Source: Adenophora triphylla var. japonica (lineage: Eukaryota > Streptophyta > Magnoliopsida > Asterales > Campanulaceae). Taken from it: a stretch of DNA of 64,000 nucleotides. The notes under the pieces were generated by a model. That model was not told the origin of the DNA, ran no database searches, and was given only the letters and a program-made list of their open reading frames with translations. The DNA lies in assembly GCA_022495995.1 (NCBI GenBank), contig JAFEMH010000341.1, positions 186,001-250,000 on the forward strand, read 5' to 3'. This document shows positions 21,854 through 31,253 of the stretch, piece by piece; within the stretch, counting starts at the first letter, position 1; each line of letters begins with the position of its first letter. A program made the translations under genes and the position numbers.

Positions 21854-22384
21854 GAGGTCTCTAGAATTGATTTAGGAAGAACAACAAACAATGAACAAGT
21901 TTTATGCACATTTTGTTTATTTTTTGCTTTATTTGGGCGCCGATGGGGTGAAAACAATGTACTACTGTTTTATTTGCTTTTTAAATTTATGCTTTATTAA
22001 TTTGCATATTACTTGAGCCTCGGGGCAGTTTTTTGCTTGGAATTGGAGCTGAAACTGAGCCAAAATGATATATAATGATATATAAATGCTTGGATGGTCT
22101 TTGAACATGTTTTTGTATAGGTTTTGGTTGGAAAAGTGGGGTGAAAACTCCCTTTGGGCAGCAACTTGGTTGCTGTAGATTTGCCATTTACATCAGGTAA
22201 ATGAGGCCGTGCAGCATGGTCTTTGGAGCAAATGAGGCCGTGCGGCTCTCAGTTCTGTCTGGACTGGTTATTTTCAAAATAAAATCAAGGCTTGGCCATT
22301 TCATTTCATTTTCAACCTAGACTTGTCCCAACTGTTCCCAGAGCACATATTGGACCTAAAGACACCACCTTTGATCATTTTGCG
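21854..22384 (+). promoter_or_regulatory. Intergenic region between PMD and DUF7745-like genes
   Basis: No ORF is supported. It includes the 3' UTR of the PMD gene. At 22204-22246 is a pair of GC motifs (GAGGCCGTGCAGC, GAGGCCGTGCGGC), followed by an AT-rich TATTTTCAAAATAAAA stretch at about 22269-22285, 100 bp before the ATG at 22385. This is a candidate second internal promoter. The same arrangement is at 54155-54235 in C. Confidence 0.45.
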
Positions 22385-23666
22385 ATGGAGAAGCCCGTTA
22401 GATTGCAAAGGGGGAAAAGAGACCGCTTTCTGTCCGATCTTCAGTCTTGGGTGAGATACAACTTTCAATCTCACAAGGGGTTGCTTGATTCTACCTTCAA
22501 GATCAAGTCTTTATGGCATTTGAGGGATCTCCCACCCGATTGGGACCTTTTGAGAGCAGCAGCAAAGTTTTGGGACGTCCAGAGACACGTTTACTGCTTT
22601 TCTTACAATGAGATTGTCCTAACGCATGAAGACTTCCGAGCCTTGATTGGGGGTCCAGAAATTGAGGCTATATCGATTCCGCTGATCGAAGACGTGCCGG
22701 TGGCGGCAAAGCTTGCATCTTTTCTGCAGATTCTCTGGGAGAGGCTGAGGAGATGATGATAGCCCCGGACAGGATTGACCTTTCTGATATCCCGGGCAGG
22801 TTTGGGTCTCCGGCTATGGCTGCGTCCACGGTGGCTATGGATGCCTTTATCCTCTGTATATTTTCTTCTCTGTTCACCGCTGAGTCCGTGGGGATCTGTC
22901 ATGGTGGTCTCTTAGACATGGTCAGAGATTGCAGGGCTGGGAAGGACATTGTCCCACTGGTTTTGGGTGAGACCCTTCATGGCATTGATAGGATGGCTAG
23001 GGTATCCACTTCAGACATCCGCTGGTGGGTACCTCACTGGAGGTTGCAGACCAGGAGGATATTTCAGGAGTCCTATATAGTGAGGATTCCAGGGTTCTGC
23101 TGGTCATCCTTCTACATACCCTGCTTAGTATCCAGGCAGTTCGGGACCTTACAGGAGCCGTTGGGCGATTGGGAGGACATCCGTACCATGGAGGTGGTGC
23201 CATTTGATATAAGAGATCCAGCCAGCTTTTCATTCTTCTCGAGGGCTTGGACATACGCTGCTTTCCCACCCAGGGCCATTCTCAAGAGCAGGAAGAGTAC
23301 CATCTTGACTACAGTCTACTTGGATTGGTACGAGAGGGAGATGGGAGCAACTCAGGTCATATTGGGGGAGAGACGTCAGGCTTTATTGGGAGCTGACTGC
23401 GACTCGAGTAGGACTCCGAGGGAGACTGAGGCTAAGGCGAGTCGCCATAACCAGTCGGGTGACCTGATCAGAGGGAGGAAGTGCGGACTCGTGCCCGAGT
23501 AGAGAGGGCACTTATTGACACAGGTTTGATGGAGGCTCCAGTGAGGATACCGGAGATCGGAATGAGGGAGACCGACATCATAGAGAAGAAGAGAAAGACA
23601 ACTCGACGGGGTCGAGGTAAAGGTAAAGGGAAGAAGACCAAAGAAGACTCAGTGAATGACGACTGA
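22385..23666 (+). pseudogene. Antisense DUF7745-like gene of element B
   Basis: The ATG at 22385 opens MEKPVRLQRGKRDRFLSDL. Recognisable landmarks are AAKFWDVQRHVYCFSYNEIV, LTHEDFRALIGGPEIEAI, AMDAFILCIFSSLF, GKDIVPLVLGETLHGIDR and RWWVPHW...PGFCWSSFYIPCLVSRQFG. The order (FWD...CFSYNE, then EDF.ALIG, then the ..ETL..(I/L) block, then RWWVPHW and LRQ/SRQFG) resembles plant DUF7745 proteins, which are common in retroelement-rich genomes and of unknown function. The C-terminus ends in a basic KKRKTTRRGRGKGKGKKTK tail. Versus C, B has lost one base near 22729, 168 bp at ~23000 between GCTAGG repeats, and 58 bp at ~23470 between TCAGAG repeats. Identity with DUF7745 is from memory of the family pattern. 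Confidence 0.65.
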
Positions 23667-24355
23667 CAGATCTTTTCTTAGGATTCCCTTATTGCCATTT
23701 TGCAAACACAGTAATTTATTAGGCATTTTATTGTATTTTAGATCTTTGTAGCAGGTTAGCAGAGTCAAGAGTAGACTGTGCTTGAACTCATCAAGAAGTT
23801 TTTAACTTGTAATGAACAAGAGATATTATCTTAGAAATTAATCAAGACACATTTTATGAAAACTCAAATGCCTTATTGATTTGCTCAGGACCCGTTTTAT
23901 GGAAACTGGAATGCCCTTTATTTTATTTTTTTATTGTTTAGGACGCATCTCATGGAAACTTAATCGCCCTTTTTATTATTATTTTTATTGTTTAGGACGC
24001 ATCTCATGGAAACTTAATCGCCCTTTTTATTATTTAGACCGAACTATAAATGGCTGCCTACGTTCCCCTTTTACAAGAAAGACTAAGGGGCTCAGGTCTT
24101 CGTAGTTCATTCTGGTGAACTCTTTTTTCTTCTTTTTTTTTATATGTGCAGCCCTGTTTTTTGCCTAGACCGCCCTTTTTGGGTTTTCAGCCTAGCTGGG
24201 CATTACTCTTTTTGCACTAAGATTTTTTTATGTGCAACCCTGTTTTTTGCCTAGACCGCCCTTTTTGGGTTTTCAGCCTAGCTGGGTATTACTCTTTTTG
24301 CACTAATATTTTTTTTCTTTTTTTATATATTTTTTTTATTTTCTCTCTTTTTTTT
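23667..24355. repeat. Convergence zone between antisense genes and gag-pol, with tandem duplications
   Basis: There is no ORF. Two local duplications are present: a GACGCATCTCATGGAAACTT-type ~60-bp unit (about 23880-24035, 2-3 copies) and an ~90-bp unit starting ATGTGCAGCCCTGTTTTTTG (about 24143-24315, two copies). Long T tracts follow (24120-24355). The plus-strand genes and the minus-strand polyprotein both terminate here. The same structure is at 55839-56448 in C. Confidence 0.7.
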
Positions 24356-26515
24356 TTAGACATAGTACCTTTGGAGCTTATCACCGTTGACTGGGTGGAC
24401 AAAGGGATTGCCGTCCAGGTCTGCAAGTTTCATGGCTCCTCCCGATAGTATCTTCTGCACCACATACGGGCCGATCCAAACGGGTTCCCATTTTCCCAGG
24501 GGGTTGTCTCTGGTAGGGGGCTTCACTTTCAGCACTAAGTCACCCTCTTTGATGTCTCTGGCCTTGACCTTTTTGTCACATGCTCTGGCCATTCGCCTCT
24601 GATAGGCTCGGGTATGCTCCATGGCTTTAAGCCTTCTTTCGTCGAGCAGGGCCAACTCATCATGCCGGCTACGCAACCATTCTACTTCATTGACACTGTT
24701 TTCCAGGAGGACCCTTAATGACGGGATTTCCAACTCCACTGGTAACACTGCTTCCATCCCGTAAGTTAGGGCAAAAGGAGTTTCTCCTGTGGCTGTTCTG
24801 ATAGACGTTCTGTAGCCCCAGAGTGCTAGGTGCAGCTTTTCGGGCCAATCACGACCATGGGTGGCCATTTTCCGGATGATCCGTTCGAGCGTCTTATTAG
24901 CAGCTTCCACGACTCCATTAGTCTGAGGTCTGTACGGGGACGACTTGTGGCGAGTGATCCTGAACTCTGACAGCAATCTACCGCAGTCCCCTTCAAAGTG
25001 TGACCCATTATCAGAAATGATCTCATTGGGCACCCCATATCTACACATTATGTTTTCTTTGATAAACTGGGCCACCTTCTTGGAAGTGAGGACCTTGTAG
25101 GACTTGGCCTCTACCCACTTGGTGAAGTAGTCGACTGCCACTAACACGAATTCATGCCCATTGCTTCCTGCCGGGGCTATCTTCCCTATCACGTCAATAC
25201 CCCAAGTTGCAAATGGCCAGGGAGTCGTCATGCAGTACAGGTCATGAGGCGGGAGATGGTTGAGGTTGGCAAACCGCTGGCACTTGTCGCACGCTCGGAC
25301 ATGCTGGACACAGTCTGTCTCCATAGAAATCCAGTAGTAACCCATTCTGAGGATTACTTGCATCAGGGCTCTAGCATTCATATGAGGACCGCAGGGACCA
25401 TTATGGACTTCGGTCATCAACTCTTTGGCCCTTTCTTGAGTGACGCATAAGAGGAGTGGTCCTTGGTACCGCTTCTTGTACAGGTTGCCTCCTAGAATGA
25501 CATAATGGGAGGCCAACCTTTTCAGGGCTTGCAAGCTCTTGGCTTTGACACCTTCTTTTGGCCTACCTTCTTCGTCTCTGAAAGCTGACTCTCCATCTTT
25601 GAGGAACTGGTAAATTTGATTGTACCACGGTTCCTTGATAGGCTCGGGTCCCAGGTCTACTTCACAACAGAAAGCTGGGGCTTCTCTTCTACCCACTCTA
25701 AAGGGTTTTATGGCTTTTCCCTCGGGGATCTCTACTAGTGAGGCTAAAGTAGCAAGGGCATCTGCGAATCTGTTCTTTTCCCTTGGCAAGTAGTGGAAAG
25801 TCACTTCTCTGAACTGTCCAGTCAACTCCTCCATATGGGCATGATACCGCTGAAGATTAGGGTCCACAGTCTTCCATTTGTTGGAAACATGGTTGATGAT
25901 CAGGGCTGAGTCTCCATAAACTTCGAGCTCCTTGACATTCCTTTCTAAGGCAGCCTCCAAACCAGCAATGCAAGCTTCGTACTCGGTGACATTGTTCGTG
26001 GCAGGGAAGTTCAGCTTGAGGGCTATGGGTGTATGCTCATCTTTCGGATCGACCAGTAGCATCCCTACGCCATTTCCTCTTTTGTTAGCAGCTCCATCAA
26101 AGAATAGCTGCCATCGGTTCTCAGGCTCGTCTGCGAAGATCCCTTCATCTGGGAATTGGGGTTCAGGCCCACGGTCCTCATTACTGGGGAAGTTTGCCAG
26201 ATGGTCTGACAATGCTTGGCCCTTGATGGCCTTTCTGGTCACATAGCTGATGTCGTACTCTGCTAAGAAGAAGGACCACTTTGCTAGACGCATCGAGAGG
26301 GAAGGCTTATCGAAGATGTACTTGATGGGGTCCATTTTTGAGACCAAATTCACAGGGTGGGCTTGCATATAATGCTTCAGCTTACCGACTACCCAGACCA
26401 GTTCTGCACAGGTCTTTTCACATGCTGAGTAATTGAGCTCACTTCCCTGCAGCTTTCGACTGACAAAGTAAATGGCATTTTCTACCCGAGAGTCTTTCTT
26501 CTCCTGAGCAAGCAT
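24356..26515 (-). CDS. RNase H, archaeal-type RNase H and integrase of element B
   Basis: This uninterrupted frame of ~719 codons begins within RT-RH. In order: IYFVSRKLQGSELNYSACEK (retroviral-type RNase H); a second RNase H with FFDGAANKRGNGVG, TEYEACIAGLEAAL, EVYGDSALI and RFADALATLAS (D-E-D-D residues visible); a zinc-binding segment ending CDKCQRFA; an integrase core with WGIDVIG, IISDNGSHFEG and PQTNGVVEAANKTLE (D, D, E); and a C-terminus ending LQRYYV. Dual RNase H is the known hallmark of the Tat lineage. The frame is open here, but it is cut off from RT by stops at about 26566 and 26757, so product formation is doubtful. Confidence 0.88.
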   Translation of the reverse strand: MLAQEKKDSRVENAIYFVSRKLQGSELNYSACEKTCAELVWVVGKLKHYMQAHPVNLVSKMDPIKYIFDKPSLSMRLAKWSFFLAEYDISYVTRKAIKGQALSDHLANFPSNEDRGPEPQFPDEGIFADEPENRWQLFFDGAANKRGNGVGMLLVDPKDEHTPIALKLNFPATNNVTEYEACIAGLEAALERNVKELEVYGDSALIINHVSNKWKTVDPNLQRYHAHMEELTGQFREVTFHYLPREKNRFADALATLASLVEIPEGKAIKPFRVGRREAPAFCCEVDLGPEPIKEPWYNQIYQFLKDGESAFRDEEGRPKEGVKAKSLQALKRLASHYVILGGNLYKKRYQGPLLLCVTQERAKELMTEVHNGPCGPHMNARALMQVILRMGYYWISMETDCVQHVRACDKCQRFANLNHLPPHDLYCMTTPWPFATWGIDVIGKIAPAGSNGHEFVLVAVDYFTKWVEAKSYKVLTSKKVAQFIKENIMCRYGVPNEIISDNGSHFEGDCGRLLSEFRITRHKSSPYRPQTNGVVEAANKTLERIIRKMATHGRDWPEKLHLALWGYRTSIRTATGETPFALTYGMEAVLPVELEIPSLRVLLENSVNEVEWLRSRHDELALLDERRLKAMEHTRAYQRRMARACDKKVKARDIKEGDLVLKVKPPTRDNPLGKWEPVWIGPYVVQKILSGGAMKLADLDGNPFVHPVNGDKLQRYYV

Positions 26516-27440
26516 AGCCTCAACTGCCGTATCAGTGACAGTGAGATAGAGCAGAAGAGGTTTCTATCTATGTGGGGGGCATAGTACCGGAGGATGTACA
26601 AAGTACGCCTTGATCTGGTCGAAGGCATCCTGGCATTCTTCGGTCCACTCTGTATCTACATTCTTCTTCATGAGCTTGAAGATGGGCTCGCACATAGTGG
26701 TCAACTGGTTGACGAAACGGCTGATGTACTGCAGTTTGCCCATAAAGCTTTTGACTTACATGCAGGTTTGAGGTGGCCTCATGTCCCTAATGGCTTTGAT
26801 CTTTCGGGGGTCGACTTCGATACCTCGCTCCGTGACCATATACCCGAGCACTTTTCCCCTTGTCACTCCAAAGGTGCATTTAGCAGGGTTTAGTCTCATG
26901 GAATGTTGTCTCAGCCTCTCAAAGAACTTTCGCAGGTCAACAAAGTGCTGCCCATCCTCGCCTTTGGAGTGGATTATTATATCGTCTACGTAGACCTCAA
27001 TCTCCTTGTGGATCATGTCATGAAAAAGCGCGGTCGCTGCCCTTTGATAAGTAGCCCCGGCGTTCTTGAGCCCAAATGGCATTACTGTATAGCAGTAAGT
27101 TCCCCACGGTGTGGTGAAGGCTGTCTTTTCTTGGTCTTCTTCGGCCATCTTGATCTGGTTGTAGCCTGCAAAGCCGTCAACGAAGGATTTGACTTCGTAG
27201 TTGGCAGTGGAGTCCACCAGGATGTCGATGTTTGGCAAGGGGTAATCGTCTTTGGGGCTGGCCTTGTTCAGATCCCGGAAATCTACACAGCAGCGCACCT
27301 TCCCATTGGCCTTGGTGACGATCACAATATTGGATAACCATGTCGGATATTCGATGACTCTGATGAATCTTACCCGCTGTAGCTTCTCAATTTCTTCTTT
27401 GACCTGTAGAGACCACTCTGGCTTGATTTTTCCTCAATTT
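26516..27440 (-). pseudogene. Reverse transcriptase of element B
   Basis: The RT core is at 26756-27325: VRCCVDFRDLNKASPKDDYP, FVDGFAGYNQIKMA, TTPWGTYCYTVMPFGLKNAG, and the catalytic YVDDIIIHS box. After PPQTCM there is an in-frame TAA (minus strand, about 26757) followed by open frame VKSFMGKLQYISRFVN. The same TAA is in C (about 58841). A further TAG at about 26566 is private to B (C has CAG). At the N-terminal edge, near 27431-27436, an A-run one base longer than in C shifts the frame between protease/RT linker and RT core. Confidence 0.85.
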
Positions 27441-29505
27441 CTGCTTTACTGGCTTAGCATCTGGTGCTAAAGGGATTCTGTGCTCCACTATTGAACTGTC
27501 TAGCCCCGACATATCCTTGTATGACCACGCAAACACGTCCATGTATTCTCTGAGCAGATTAACCAGTCTGTCCCGTTCAACCCCCTGGAAGAAGTTTCCA
27601 ATTTGTGTCTCTTTAGGTTCCTCGACAGTACCCAAGTTCACACTTGTCAAAACCTCCTCGGCAGCTTGGGCCCGGTTTTCCTCTTTTTCTGTAACCTGCT
27701 TAAAGATTTCTTTAATGTATTGTTCGTTTAGTGTGTTTGCATCTTGTTCAAATGATTCATTATTAACTGTTGTTAAGTTTTGAGTTAATTTATCATTTGT
27801 TAAGTTGGCAATAAGGGGATAATCAAAATGATCTGTCATTTCATTCAAAATAAGGGGAAAGATGACATTGATTACATATTCATAATCCTCAGGCGTGAGG
27901 CCTTCGGATGACTCAGAGGACTGGAATTCAAAGATTCCTGACTCAACTGTATGGACAACAGGGTGTTTGACACGACTGGGTTGAGAAGGACGGGGTATCA
28001 ATCCAAGCTCTGCGATCATTTCTTTGTCAGCGGCTATCGGCCCTGAGAATGTCTCCCAATTCTTCAATGGCATCTCTGTCTTAGTTACCAAAGTGCGGGG
28101 ATTGAAAGGATCTTCACCACCGTCTCCAATTACAGCAACTACCTCATCATCTGAGCTGAAGTCGATCAAATCTTGGATATGTGCTTCTTCATCAAACAAC
28201 TTTTGCAAGCCCCACTCACTGTCTTCACTACTGGTAGCTTCTATCTGGCTGTTCTTCGGAAGAGCTAACTCAAAGGCGGAGAGGTCCATTACCCCGGATG
28301 CTGACTCTTTGACACTGTCTGAATTTTCTTTGAAGACATACTCGTTCTGAACGGTAGTGGTAGCCCCAGGAATGTCTGGCGAGTCAAGGAACATCCTTTG
28401 AACAGGATTTGCTGGTTTTCCCCTAACTTTCTCAAGTTTTTCCAGAAGGGTTCTCCTCAGGGAGGTCTGATGGTCATTTTCATCGTATTGAGTCCCACCT
28501 TTTGTAAAGTAATGGGTCAGAGACAAACTGTAAGGATGGAGATAGACCCCTTTGCCTTGTTTCCCTGGAACTGTGCCTTTAGCTTTTCTGTCATCCCGAG
28601 AGTTCGGTTTGTATCCCAAGCCATATCTGGTAGTCTGTTCCTTCACATCAATAATAGTATTGTGACCCTGTAGTCTTTTGCCCAATCCAAGCCCCGGAAG
28701 ATAACCCATTTTTCTCATCATTCTCATGGCCGGAGGGATTTTATCGGAAGTAGTGGTGAGGTCAGTGCAACACACTTGTGCTTTGGAAGAAGCTACAGAG
28801 AATCCGGTCAAGGCAAACCCTTCATCATCATGCTTAATTTCCAATATCGGGATACCTCCAGTGCTGGTTCCTTCTACCGTGACACTGTCTTCGTAAATAG
28901 TGGTGATAGTACCATCGCTAGACTGAAATTTGACGCATTGGTGCAGAGTAGAGGCCACTCCATTTATCTGGTGAATCCAAGGGCGTCCCAGCAGAGCAGT
29001 AAACGAGATCGGAATGTCAATTACTTGAAAGTCAACGTCCATGACCTTTTTTCCGAACCACAACTTGAGAGAAGCAAACCCCAAAACTGATCGTGCAGTG
29101 GAGTCGTATGCCTTAATAGTCTGACTAGAAGGCTTCAAATCCGTTGGCTTCAGATCCAATAAGTCCATCATTTTTGCTGGCAGGACGTTCATTGCGGACC
29201 CTCCATCAACTAATACCCGTGGCAACCGACGTTCTTCCAACTGGACTGTGATGTAAAGGGGTTCGTTATGACTAGCCCCATACTTTGGCAGGTCCAAGTC
29301 GGTGAAGGTAATGATGTTTCCGTAGTGGATACTTCCAATCTTTGGACGACCTCATCTGGGGTGACATCTATGGGCACCATGGTCTTGGCCAAACTTTCTT
29401 CTAGCTTCAGCTTATGAGGGTATGAAGAGGTTAACAGGGACCACAAGGAGATATTGGCCTGAGTACACTTCAACTGAGTCAGCACTGGATCCTCCTTGTC
29501 AGAGT
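27387..29505 (-). pseudogene. Protease, G-patch and linker of element B
   Basis: The open frame 27387-29297 has, in order: GASHNEPLYITVQLEERRLP; the retropepsin active site RVLVDGGSAMNVLPAKMM (D-G-G form); GRPWIHQINGVASTLHQCVK; then MMRKMGYLPGLGLGKRLQG, a G-patch typical of Tat polyproteins; a long acidic linker; and AWSYKDMSGLDSSIVEHRIP leading into RT. A preceding frame (29210-29485) carries TQANISLWSLLTSSYPHK. The two overlap, so a frameshift lies near 29290-29340. The frame ends early through the A-run change near 27433. Confidence 0.83.
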
Positions 29506-31253
29506 CTAGCTTTTTTGCTTCTGGTTTATAGGGTCTTTGTCTGTTTTCGGCTCAGAGACGGCATTTCTTTTATCACCCTTAGGTTGTTCAACACTCATCT
29601 GTCCGGACCGAGTCATCACATAGACTTTAGATTTCTCTGGATCATCATTCCTACTGGAGGATTCTGTCAGCTCTTTCAAAGTGAGAGGCGGGCTCTTGCT
29701 GGCGTATGGCCAACTCTGCTGATTAATCTGATTAACCGCACTGCTGGAGGCATAGGCGGCTTCCCGAATCTGATTCCAGGTTACTGGCTTTCTGACTTTT
29801 TCTGAGTTCTGACTCCTTAATTGGCTCAACAAATTTGGTTTCAACTTCACCTTCCTCATTTAAAGCCTTCACAGTCTCGTTCAAGCTTTTCAAGGTCAGC
29901 ATGCAACAGGAATTATCATCTTCAGAGTTTGGAGTCTGGTGAATGGCTTCCTCATCCGGACCTAGCAACTTTTTCAACAGAGTGGGATCACATTCCTCAT
30001 CACTGTCAAGCATGTCCCTCCTTTCTCTAGGGGTTAGTTTTCTGACGGCATCTTTGACATTGGCCAAGCATTTTCTGAAGTGGGAAATTCCATCATCGAG
30101 AAGGATTTCTGCGGGGTCAAACCTCATAGCGGGTTCCTGTTCTTTACTGTCGGGATGGTTTTCTGGGCTTTTCGGCTTTTGGGCTAACCACTCCTCTACT
30201 GTTCCTTCTGGCACTTCGACTGTGTCTTCCTCAGTATCACTACAGTAACTCTCGTGAGAACTCTCATCTTGACTCTGATGACCAATGAGGGCAAACGCAG
30301 GTCGGGATACTTGACGCCATATAAGAGGTATCTTGGATCCTTCCTCTGACTTGGGAATTACCAAGAAAACATCGCTGTCATCATAGGATATAAAGGGGGT
30401 CAGGGTCGCTTCAAACTTTAGGACTCTTTCCAGGGCATCCATACACTCTTCTTCAGACAAGGTCTCAGGGGTGATTCTCAGCACTGCAATGGAGTCTACT
30501 CTTCCCGACGGGGGTTTAGCTTCAACGACGCTTACATGTTCTAGATCGGCGGGCGGAGCCCACTTCCCTCTTTCAGCTAAAGCTTCAATCAAGTTCCTCC
30601 ATTCACCGACCAAGTCTTTGTAAGGAGTATTGAACTCTAGAATGTAGAATTCGTATGCTGCCTCATCTAAGCTCGCATCCTCTTTCCCTTCCAAACCTTC
30701 ACACAGGCTACAGACACATTTTGAAGAGATACCATCCCCTATTCCAGGTCCGTGGTTTTCTACTTCATCTTGCTCTCCAAATTTCACTTTGGTCGACTCC
30801 AAGTTCATTCCTTCTACTGAACTGTCATCATCACTGTAAATCCATCCATTCCTGTTCTCATTTCCGACTGATTCTTCACTACCACTGTCTGGGAGATAGG
30901 CAAATTCACAGGCGTTGAAGAAGTTAGAAAGGTCAGGCTGGTACTGAGATTCTAAGGTAGGGAGATTTGGCTCAGGATGAGAGGAGGGAAAAGTCCCACG
31001 GGGTAATGCAGAGGCTGCGTGACTGGGATAGCTGTGGCGTTTGTTCTCTGTTGGTAGGGAACAAAGCTGGTCTTATCTGAGGAGGAGAGGGTGTCGGGAC
31101 CCTGATGGCTTGAGACATTGGGAAGGACTGAAAAGGGACAGTCTTTGGCAAAAGATTATATGTGACCGAAGAAGGGCATGGGTCATAGGCTAGCTCTTCT
31201 TCCCTAGTCATCTGGTTACCCAAACCAGTACTGTTCTCTGTCAAATCGGCCAT
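29506..31253 (-). pseudogene. Gag-like region of element B, no capsid or knuckle recognisable
   Basis: The start ATG at 31251-31253 gives MADLTENSTGLGNQMTREEE. The frame shifts near 31030-31080, then reads a long acidic protein (30808-29732) with repeated Asp/Glu/Ser clusters, CVCSLCEG, and KLTPRERRDMLDSDEE. Next is KVYVMTRSGQMSVEQPKGDK, the segment that usually precedes protease in Tat elements. Nothing resembles the capsid or the CCHC nucleocapsid expected between TREEEL and VYVMTRSG. C has the same organisation. Upstream of the ATG, the frame is open back to TTTCCCGCAG (minus strand), a plausible 3' splice site for a leader intron. Confidence 0.7.
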
